NCBI GenBank assembly: GCA_963703175.1
Contig: OY969794.1
Span: forward strand, 1,488,001 to 1,552,000
Reading direction: 5' to 3'
Length of the DNA stretch: 64,000 nt
DNA from: VRUE01 sp963703175
GTDB taxonomy: Bacteria; Actinomycetota; Thermoleophilia; Solirubrobacterales; 70-9
Shown here: positions 22,774 to 29,512 of the stretch, piece by piece
How positions within the stretch are numbered: the stretch's first letter is position 1
How the letters are laid out: each line of letters starts with the position of its first letter
Notes under the pieces: generated by a model
What the model was told of the DNA's origin: nothing
The model's input: only the letters and a program-made list of their open reading frames with translations
The model's database searches: none
Translations under genes and position numbers: made by a program

Positions 22774-24150
22774 TTAGAGGACCGAGCGAAACCTTTCGAT
22801 TCGCTCGCGCACAGTCGGGGCTCGGTCGCGCGCAGCATAGAGCGTCCGACCCTTCCGATCCGTTAGGACCGTTTTGCGAGCGACATCCGGACTTGCAGTA
22901 AGTAGATCTCGGGTCCGATTGGGCGCAAGCCGCAGCTCCTTTGCAAGCCCCTCGACGGTCCAGAAATCCCACCTCTCGTTATTGATCGCCGCTTCCAAAA
23001 GCCGCCGGTCAGTCCAAAGCCGGCGCGCAAGCTTAACTTCGTTCGCCGTTAGGCTCGTCGCCTGCACCGCGTCGGCACCACTGGCCAGCAAGGCGCGTAC
23101 ATCGTACGTGTCCATGACGCCACCCATACCAATTATGTCGAACGACCAGTTATTGAGTTCGCGAAGCGAAGCCAGTTGTTTGACGAACTCGCGAGCGAGA
23201 TCGCGAATTGCAATTCCAGAAAGGCCCGCCTTTGGGCGATCTCGATCGGGATCCTGGAGGACACCTCTAAAGGCTGGCTTTCCGTTGGTATCAACAACCG
23301 TTACCTGCAGCGTGTTGATGCCCGCAATTCCATCAACTTCATCAGCAATTCGCTGGACAACTTCAGCCAAGCGCGACGCAGCTAGATAGCCAAGCTTCGC
23401 GACGAGCTTGGTCTCTGGCTTGAGCGCCGCTCTCACAGCTTCGACGATTTGAGCTGCATGAACCGGGTCCTCGCACAGGGGGGCGCCCATGCCCGCGCCA
23501 TCATCAGCGAGGGTGTTTGGGCAGGAGAGGTTTATCTCGACCGCTGAGGCTCCGGCGTCCTCGGCCATCCTTGCAACGGAAACAAAATCATCGAGAAGTG
23601 CATCCCCTCTATAAAGCTCGTATGAGCCGACGACACTGACGATCAAAACCTGGCCGGGTCGCAACGTTTCCGAGCCGCGTTTAACGTCGGCCATCCACTC
23701 ATCTGGCTGGCTCGACGGCATCCCGAACGAATTGACCATTGAGTAGGGACCGGAGTTCGGCAGTTCCGTCCCGCTGGCAGTCACAACCACGTCGTCAGGA
23801 AGCGAATCGACCGAGAGCGGCTCGTCCAGGTCTTTCACAAAGAACCAGTTGGGCGCGGGGAATGCATCGCGCGAAGTACTGCGAACGGTCTTGTAGGTCA
23901 AGACATTGAAGCCTTGGCTCGCCAGCGCCCCAATCCACTCGGCACTCGCGGTCAGCGGCGATGCTGGCACGCCAATGGGATAGGCGATGGGCCTTCCGAG
24001 TAGTTGCCAGTCCTGATCCTCATCCAGCACTTCGGCCGGAGCCGCATCGAGTTCGTGCATAGGCCCGTGGTAGTTCTCCGAGAACGGGCGGTCATAGTTG
24101 TAGATTGGGTCAAGTTGGTCGATTGCATCTAGCGGCATTGTGCTCTCCAT
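22774..24150 (-). CDS. Dihydroorotate-dehydrogenase-like FMN protein with C-terminal winged-helix-like module
   Basis: 458 residues from the ATG at 24150 (MESTMPLDAID; ATG 24138 or 24192 are alternatives). Residues about 50-385 form a TIM-barrel flavoprotein of the DHOD/dihydropyrimidine dehydrogenase type: PLTASAEWIGALASQGFNVL, the catalytic-loop region EINLSCPNTL, KLVAKLGYLAAS, and the FMN-phosphate site IIGMGGVMDTYDVRALLASG followed by ADAVQATS. The C-terminal 80 residues match the solo 86-residue protein. Other features of a biosynthetic pyrD (neighbouring pyr genes, usual length near 310-350) are absent. Probably an accessory enzyme or effector rather than pyrimidine synthesis. Confidence 0.8.
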   Translation of the reverse strand: MESTMPLDAIDQLDPIYNYDRPFSENYHGPMHELDAAPAEVLDEDQDWQLLGRPIAYPIGVPASPLTASAEWIGALASQGFNVLTYKTVRSTSRDAFPAPNWFFVKDLDEPLSVDSLPDDVVVTASGTELPNSGPYSMVNSFGMPSSQPDEWMADVKRGSETLRPGQVLIVSVVGSYELYRGDALLDDFVSVARMAEDAGASAVEINLSCPNTLADDGAGMGAPLCEDPVHAAQIVEAVRAALKPETKLVAKLGYLAASRLAEVVQRIADEVDGIAGINTLQVTVVDTNGKPAFRGVLQDPDRDRPKAGLSGIAIRDLAREFVKQLASLRELNNWSFDIIGMGGVMDTYDVRALLASGADAVQATSLTANEVKLARRLWTDRRLLEAAINNERWDFWTVEGLAKELRLAPNRTRDLLTASPDVARKTVLTDRKGRTLYAARDRAPTVRERIERFRSVL

Positions 24151-24192
24151 AAGCGGCTTGCCCCGACAAACTCCTGTGGCTGCCGTGGGCAA

Positions 24193-24536
24193 CTCTGAGG
24201 CGGCGTCAGAGCATATCCGAGGCGTTGCTCAAGACGTGAGGAAGCGGGCCAGGACAGCGGTCGTTGCTGCTTTCGTCGGCAGGCATCTCCCCTCGAGTTG
24301 CACTGGGGTGACCCCGATCAGCCGAAGCAGGAAGCAAGCAGCCGTTCATGGAGCTAGCCGGATTCGAACCGCCGCCCTCCTGGGTGCGATCCAGGCTCGC
24401 GGATTCGCCACCGATTTGCAGGCATCTAGCCGGCCATTCCTCAACCTGAGGATAGTCTGGATTGCCGTGGATTACGGCCGATTACAATTGAGCCGCTCGT
24501 GCCCCCGAGTGGCCGAAATTGCCGGCAGCCAGATTG
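24193..24536. other. Junction region between cassettes, no gene
   Basis: 344 bp with no convincing gene. It holds the tRNA-Ala-like fragment (24348-24396) and, 60-80 bp further on, three tandem 10-mers with a shared GATT core (TGGATTGCCG, TGGATTACGG, CCGATTACAA at 24458-24487) of the kind seen as arm-type integrase sites. An open frame through this region crosses the tRNA fragment and is not a gene. Confidence 0.5.
24348..24396 (-). repeat. Partial copy of tRNA-Ala 3' half (attachment-site-like)
   Basis: These 49 bp match 33777-33825, the 3' half of the tRNA-Ala(CGC) gene from T-arm to anticodon stem, with two mismatches and in the same orientation. One mismatch breaks the T-stem, and the 5' half of the tRNA is absent, so it is not a functional tRNA. 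Best explained as the far end of an element integrated at that tRNA. Confidence 0.75.
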
Positions 24537-24935
24537 CTACCCGGTCGCCAGAACCATGTAGCGAATACCAAGGCCAAGCGCCAGTAGGCCAAGCCCCCGC
24601 CGTAGAAGCGGCTCGGGTAGACGGGGCTGGAGGCTGGCGCCCAGGTAGCCGCCGAGCAGGCCGCCGATCCCAATGGAGATCCCCACCACCCAATCGGGCG
24701 CGATCGAGCCGCTCGTCCGCAGGCTGAGGATCGCGTAGGCAGCGACGCCCGCGATCGACGTCAGGAAGGTCGACGCCAGCGCCGCGGGCGCTACCTCGAC
24801 CACCGAGAAGCCGAGGCCGACAAGGATCGGCCCGAGCAGCGAGCCGCCACCGATGGCATAAATGCCGCCGATGGTCCCGACGACGAGGGCCAGGGCCGTG
24901 ATGCGCCGGTCGTTAGGAAGATCGGACGGGGGGTT
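24537..24935 (-). pseudogene. 5'-truncated TauE/SafE-family permease
   Basis: Open frame of about 132 codons from 24935 (just after an in-frame TGA) with no proper start; only a GTG at 24803 in mid-helix. The sequence is the second half of a TauE/SafE exporter: GTIGGIYAIGGGSLLGPILV, the family's internal-repeat signature, then three more hydrophobic helices ending GLGIRYMVLA. Normal members have about 250 residues, so the N-terminal half is lost at a break near 24.94 kb, next to the glyA start. Confidence 0.7.
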
Positions 24936-24965
24936 TCACCCAACTGCCGCTGCTAGCATCGAAAG

Positions 24966-26231
24966 ATGAGCCACGCCGTGGAGGTTTCCGATCCAAAGCT
25001 GGCAGATCTCCTGCAGCGGGAGGATGAACGACAAGCCCAGTCACTGTGTCTGATCCCCTCGGAGAACTACTGTTCCGCAGCGGTTTTGGAGGCCAACGGA
25101 ACCGTCCTCGTCAACAAGTACTCCGAGGGATATCCCGGGCGGCGCTATTACGAGGGGAACGAGGTGATCGACGAGGTCGAGCGTCTCGCTATTGCGCGCG
25201 CGAAGGAGCTCTTCGGTGCTGAGCATGTGAACGTGCAGCCCTACTCGGGATCGCCGGCGAACCTGGCGATCTACCTCGCGTTCCTCGAGCCCGGCGACAC
25301 CGTCATGGGCCTCTCGCTCCCCGCCGGTGGTCACCTCACCCACGGCTGGTCCGTTTCGGCGACGGGTATCTGGTTCAACGCGGTGCACTACGGCGTCGAC
25401 CGCGAGACCGGCCAAGTGGACATGGACGCGGTGCGCGACCTCGCGCTTTCCAGCCGCCCGAAGATCCTGTTCTGCGGCGGCACCGCGGTGCCCCGCACGA
25501 TCGACTTCGCCGGCTTCGCTGAGATAGCGGGCGAGGTCGGTGCCCTGATGGTCGCTGACGTGTCTCACGTCGCGGGCTTGATCGCGGGTGGCGCGCATCC
25601 CTCGCCCATCCCCCACGCGGATGTGGTGATGACGACTACCCACAAGACCCTTCGCGGTCCTCGGGGGGCGTTGCTGATGTGTCGTGAGGAGCACGCGAAA
25701 GCGATCGACCGCGCTGTATTCCCCGGGCTCCAGGGAGGACCTCACCAGCACCAGACCGCGGCGATCGCTGCGGCCCTGGGAGAGGCGCTGGCCCCGGAGT
25801 TCAGCACCTATGCGCACGGCATCGTCGCCAATTCGAAGGCGCTCGCCGAGGCGCTGATCGACCACGGGTTCGCCCTCGTCTCGGGCGGCACCGACAACCA
25901 CCTGATCTTGTTGGACGTGACCACGAAGGGGCTGAGCGGGAAGCAGGTGGCCACCGCGCTCGCCCGAGCGGGGATCGTCACCAACGCGAACTCGATCCCC
26001 TTCGATTCGCGCAAGCCCTTCGACCCGTCAGGGGTCAGGATCGGAACCCCCGCGGTGACGACCCGCGGTCTCCAAAAGGACCATATGGTGCAGGTCGCGG
26101 AGTGGATGAACGAGGTCGTCGCCTCCGCCGCCGCCGACACGGTCGCGGACAGGGTGCGGGCAGAAGTCCACGAGTTGATGGGGCGCTTCCCGGCGCCCGG
26201 CTGCCGCACGCTCAGCGGCGAAACCGTTTAG
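24966..26231 (+). CDS. glyA: Serine hydroxymethyltransferase
   Basis: 421 residues, normal length. It interconverts serine and glycine with transfer of a one-carbon unit to tetrahydrofolate, using PLP. Visible: LIPSENYCSAAVLEANGT, NKYSEGYPGRRYYEGNE, NVQPYSGSPANLAIYLAF, MVADVSHVAGLIAGG and the PLP-lysine site TTTHKTLRGPRGALL. All key residues look present. It lies between tRNA-Ala-derived repeats beside a truncated permease, so it may be an extra, acquired copy; whether a core glyA exists elsewhere is unknown. ATG 24966. Confidence 0.93.
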   Translation: MSHAVEVSDPKLADLLQREDERQAQSLCLIPSENYCSAAVLEANGTVLVNKYSEGYPGRRYYEGNEVIDEVERLAIARAKELFGAEHVNVQPYSGSPANLAIYLAFLEPGDTVMGLSLPAGGHLTHGWSVSATGIWFNAVHYGVDRETGQVDMDAVRDLALSSRPKILFCGGTAVPRTIDFAGFAEIAGEVGALMVADVSHVAGLIAGGAHPSPIPHADVVMTTTHKTLRGPRGALLMCREEHAKAIDRAVFPGLQGGPHQHQTAAIAAALGEALAPEFSTYAHGIVANSKALAEALIDHGFALVSGGTDNHLILLDVTTKGLSGKQVATALARAGIVTNANSIPFDSRKPFDPSGVRIGTPAVTTRGLQKDHMVQVAEWMNEVVASAAADTVADRVRAEVHELMGRFPAPGCRTLSGETV

Positions 26232-26679
26232 CCCCACCCGCCTCACCAGGAACGCGTGATGGAGCCCAATCGACTGGTCTACCAGGACAGGTAACTCCGT
26301 TCCCTGCAAGCCGGCGAGGACCATTTTCAGATTCTCTGGCGTAAGGCCCTCAGTAGCAGCCGCCGTGAACTCCACTCGAACCCAGTCGGAACTAGCAATC
26401 TGTGGCTGGTACGCAGGCAAGGTTTAGACCCTCGCCCTATCTCCCTATCAGCTTGGCTGCTATCGAACTTCGCAAGAGGCCGACCACGAGGAAATCCTGG
26501 CGAGCCCCGCCCAGGTCGGAGCTGGCAGTCACAACCCATTCGCGCTTAAAAGGACCGGACTCGACCATAGAGAAGTGGCCGACTATCGCGCTGATATTTC
26601 CCTTGTGTAGCCGCAGGCCGCCCGAGATCAGCCGCTAGCGCCCTTGACTCCCATCCTTACGGCTGGTGTTGCAAGTAGG
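26232..26679. other. Gene-poor stretch after glyA
   Basis: 448 bp. On the minus strand a frame from 26420 reads naturally for about 60 codons (SDWVRVEFTAAATEGLTPEN, LPVLVDQSIGLHH) and then runs antisense into glyA, so it may be the remnant of a gene cut by the glyA segment. Otherwise nothing supported. Confidence 0.35.
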
Positions 26680-26970
26680 TCAGCCCCGCTGAATGACCTC
26701 GGCGGCATGAAGGGCAGCGAGTGTCGGTTCGAGGACCTTTTCGTTTTCCCGGACCAGGCCAAAGCGCCTGAGCGCCAAGAGCGAATCTTCAACCGTATGC
26801 CTCCCTAGCTCTACCCCGGAGCAGCTCAGCGCCAGATGCAGCTCATCGAGGGTCGGATTAGTGGGGTGCAGTTCGATGATCTGCATGAGCACCGCATGCT
26901 CAAGTTGCTCATTGTCCAGCGGGCAAATATCAGCGGTCATCGCAATCTCCCTGAGTTTGTTGTTGGTCAT
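26680..26970 (-). CDS. Small hypothetical protein, winged-helix-like
   Basis: 96 residues from ATG 26970. No family recognised. It has helices arranged as in a small winged helix: LEHAVLMQIIELHPTNPTLD, ELHLALSCSGVELGRHTVED as a possible HTH, then LLALRRFGLVRENEKVLEPT as a wing. Base composition is lower in G+C than the flanking core genes. Downstream partner of the 100-residue gene, 53 bp apart on the same strand. Probably regulatory. Confidence 0.6.
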   Translation of the reverse strand: MTNNKLREIAMTADICPLDNEQLEHAVLMQIIELHPTNPTLDELHLALSCSGVELGRHTVEDSLLALRRFGLVRENEKVLEPTLAALHAAEVIQRG

Positions 26971-27023
26971 GCCTTTCCCTTTGAGGCAACAGTGGGCCTC
27001 CTGCGTCCCTGCCTCCGTCTCCC

Positions 27024-27326
27024 TCAGTCACTACTGCTAGCGGCGGTCTTCAATTGATAAGACACGTCGAAGTTGCTCTTCTGTTTGATCGACGGGTCAG
27101 CTGCTGTGGGCTCCACTATGCCGAGCGCCCGCAGGGCTTCCAGGTGATCTGCGGCTTCCCACATGGTCAGGTAGCCGTCGAGCACATCGACCATGCGGAT
27201 TGCCGAAAGTGGCTCGGCAACCCACCTAAGCGCTTCGATGATTGGCACTTGAATTGGATCGAGAACACGGTCATCCAGCACGTTCCAGAAGCCGATGTCT
27301 TCTTGCCCGTCGCCCTCTGGTGTCAT
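27024..27326 (-). CDS. Small hypothetical protein, winged-helix-like
   Basis: 100 residues from ATG 27326. Not recognised. The middle resembles a winged helix: VPIIEALRWVAEPLSAIRMV, then DVLDGYLTMWEAADHLEALR and ALGIVEPT. The C-terminus is polar. It shares strand, size and style with the next gene (26680-26970), suggesting a two-gene operon of related regulatory proteins. Confidence 0.6.
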   Translation of the reverse strand: MTPEGDGQEDIGFWNVLDDRVLDPIQVPIIEALRWVAEPLSAIRMVDVLDGYLTMWEAADHLEALRALGIVEPTAADPSIKQKSNFDVSYQLKTAASSSD

Positions 27327-27726
27327 CGGCGGGCAAGCTAGAGCCGCCGAACCGGCCAGTCACCTTCGGAGGGCCAGATCATTCGGATTCGGAGAGCGGG
27401 TTTCCGTTGGCAAGGGCGCGGAATGGGCCGTTTCTGCCGGGATCGTTTCGTTCCTCCCTAACGATTCGTGGTCGTGCGCGACCCGGGTAGTCCGCGCGCC
27501 GAGGATGCACCCTGCATGGGCGGCGAGCCGGAACCTTCGAGTCTCGGGCATCCGGCCCTCCGCAATCCACGGCTGAATCAGCCGACCTTGACGATGAACG
27601 CCATCGGCGCCGTCGGGCGCGTAGCTGCGATCTTCACTCTCATCACCCCCTCCCATGATTGCTAAGGATTCCCCGATCAAATCTAGCTGAGTAAATGATC
27701 TGGAACGGGAGGAATTTGCTTTAGGT
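27327..27726. other. Intergenic region before the tandem winged-helix regulator
   Basis: 400 bp. A minus-strand frame at 27360-27680 (106 codons) cannot be excluded but has no recognisable domain. A GGGAGG at about 27705 lies 16 bp before the next start, too far for a strong SD. Otherwise nothing seen. Confidence 0.4.
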
Positions 27727-29034
27727 ATGTCCGTAGACTCCGCGCCGTTAGTTCAATCGAGAACGGACCAGCAAAACCACATGGGCAGAGTCTGGATCGG
27801 CGTCAGGGAGCGCGTGGAGCATCTACGGCGGCTAGCCGTGGTCTTCGCCGTGCCCATTCGGCTGAAGATCGTCACCGAGCTCTACCAGCGGGACATGAGC
27901 CCGACCCAGTTCTACGAGGAGTTCGGTGGCGGCTCAGTCGCCCGTGTGGCCCGACACTTTGAACGGCTCAGGGAAACCGGCTGGATAAGGCATTATCGGG
28001 ACGAGGGGCCAGGCGGCGCGCGCCGGGGTGCAACCGAAACCATCTACCGTGCGACCGAACTGGCCTTCTGTGATCGAGAGACCTATGAAGTATTGCCTCA
28101 CTCGCTCCGAGTAGCGGTCAGTTGGAATGGATTCAGGGAGATCGCCGAACTGTGTCGCCAAGCGATGGAGGAGCTGACCTTTCAGGCCCGCCCCGACCGT
28201 CGCCTCACTGGCACACGGCTCTTAATGGATCAAGAGGGCTGGATGCGGGTGGCCGACGCGATGGCCCAGGAGTTTGCGGAGCAGTACGAGGAGCAGGAGG
28301 ACGCCAGGCGTCGAACGGAACGCACGGGCGAGGAGTTGTTCCGCGTCGGCTCTCTGCTGCTGGCATTCGAGTTGCCGATCAAGGACGGCATCCAGGTTGG
28401 ACCCGCGCTGGTGGAGGGCGAGGAGCTGATGATCCCGTTCCCGGTTCGGGTTTCCAAAGTCTTCGAGGACGAGGTTTGCTTGCAGATCATGGACGAGGCG
28501 AACCGGGGCGAGATAAGCGTTCCGACGTTCTACGCGAAATACGGAAAGCGCTTTGGCCTAAGCAAGAGCATGATCCGAAGCCGCTTCGCAAAACTGGTGC
28601 AATACGGCTGGCTGAAGGTGGTCGGCTATAGGTCCGGGGGAGAGCGCAGAGGCGGGACCGAGAAGTTCTACGGCGCGACGGGCCCTGCCCTCTACGACGA
28701 AGACAAGCGAGGTCCGTGGGCCAAGGTGCCCGACGATCTCACCGAGACCGACGACTGGAAGACCTTTGCGCAGCTCGGGAAGTGGGTCAAAGCCGCGACG
28801 GTAGCGAGCACCCTCACCCGCCACGATGAGACCTGCCTGGCTTGGTCGATTCTTCATCTCGACCAGAAGGGCTGGGAAAGGGTGGTGGCGGGTCTGGAAA
28901 GGTTGCATGCCTTCGTCGTCAGGGAGCAGGCACTGGCCGAAGCGCGCTTGAGAAAGTCCGGTGGCGATGACGCGATTGCGATTGTGGTCGCGCTCGGTGC
29001 GTTTGAAACGCCGGAGCCGACCAAAGAATTCTGA
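27727..29034 (+). CDS. Tandem winged-helix regulator (two ArsR/PadR-like domains)
   Basis: 435 residues made of two related halves. The first (about residues 35-150) has RLKIVTELYQRDMSPTQFYE, ARHFERLRETGWIRHYR and RRGATETIYRATELAFCD. The second (about 230-345) has VCLQIMDEANRGEISVPTFY, RSRFAKLVQYGWLKVV and RRGGTEKFYGATGPALYDED. Each half is a winged helix followed by a matching basic wing and a helical tail, so the gene arose by internal duplication. Probably a DNA-binding protein that acts as a pseudo-dimer. No signal peptide. Target unknown. Confidence 0.75.
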   Translation: MSVDSAPLVQSRTDQQNHMGRVWIGVRERVEHLRRLAVVFAVPIRLKIVTELYQRDMSPTQFYEEFGGGSVARVARHFERLRETGWIRHYRDEGPGGARRGATETIYRATELAFCDRETYEVLPHSLRVAVSWNGFREIAELCRQAMEELTFQARPDRRLTGTRLLMDQEGWMRVADAMAQEFAEQYEEQEDARRRTERTGEELFRVGSLLLAFELPIKDGIQVGPALVEGEELMIPFPVRVSKVFEDEVCLQIMDEANRGEISVPTFYAKYGKRFGLSKSMIRSRFAKLVQYGWLKVVGYRSGGERRGGTEKFYGATGPALYDEDKRGPWAKVPDDLTETDDWKTFAQLGKWVKAATVASTLTRHDETCLAWSILHLDQKGWERVVAGLERLHAFVVREQALAEARLRKSGGDDAIAIVVALGAFETPEPTKEF

Positions 29035-29065
29035 CAGTGCCGGGATCGCCGGGATTCCGAAAACA

Positions 29066-29113
29066 CAGAAGCCCCCGACTAGCAGGGCCTTCCTGAAGTG
29101 GAGTTGGGTGGAT
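29066..29113. repeat. Decayed copy of the tRNA-Ala terminator plus 3' end
   Basis: The first 22 bp are identical to 33745-33766 in the tRNA-Ala(CGC) terminator hairpin, and the last 15 bp (TGGAGTTGGGTGGAT, from 29099) match the tRNA 3' end at 33778 with three changes. Spacing is conserved over the whole 48 bp. Read as an older attachment-site copy dividing the accessory region. Confidence 0.5.
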
Positions 29114-29213
29114 GTCTGTCGATCGACGGGAATAGTAGGTTGCGCATCCCGCAAATCGAGGGGTACGCCGCCGCAGCAGGCCATTTCTCGGGGTCGGGTC
29201 CGCCCGGAAGGGG

Positions 29214-29428
29214 ATGGGGGCGGCGATCAGGAAGCTGCGCCAAAAGCGCCGGCTGTTGCAGCAGGCGCTGGCCGACCGCGCCGGGATAAGCAGCAGTTGG
29301 CTCTCGCGGATCGAGGCCGGAGCCGTCGAAGTTCGTGCGGCTCGCTGCGGAAAATCGCCTATGGGCTGAACGTCACGTTGCCCGAGCTGATTGAGGAAGC
29401 GGAAAGGATCGAGTCCACTTCTAAATAA
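29214..29428 (+). pseudogene. Frameshifted XRE regulator
   Basis: From ATG 29214 the frame encodes a clear XRE HTH, IRKLRQKRRLLQQALADRAG and ISSSWLSRIEAGAVE, but runs to a stop near 29370. The expected continuation (LRKIAYGLNVTLPELIEEAE, ending at TAA 29428) lies in another frame from about 29330. A single small indel near 29325 would join them into a 71-residue regulator. So a recently inactivated gene, or a sequencing error. Confidence 0.65.
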
Positions 29429-29431
29429 ATA

Positions 29432-29460
29432 TTGACTATTCATTGTACATCTGCTAATCC
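29432..29460 (+). promoter_or_regulatory. Promoter of the repeat-SGNH gene
   Basis: TTGACT (29432-29437), 17-bp spacer, TAATCC (29455-29460): a near-consensus housekeeping promoter in an A/T-rich patch. It lies about 45 bp upstream of the GAGGAGG ribosome-binding site of the 29513 start. Confidence 0.65.
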
Positions 29461-29512
29461 TACCGCCATTCCATAGCGACGCCCCTCGCCCAGTCAATTA
29501 GAGGAGGGCGCG

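Noticed and set aside
22774..24150. Annotation as biosynthetic pyrD
   Set aside because: Extra C-terminal module, no pyrimidine genes nearby, and a position inside an accessory cassette argue against it.
24140..24727. 195-codon plus-strand frame
   Set aside because: Runs through the partial tRNA-Ala copy and antisense over the TauE remnant.
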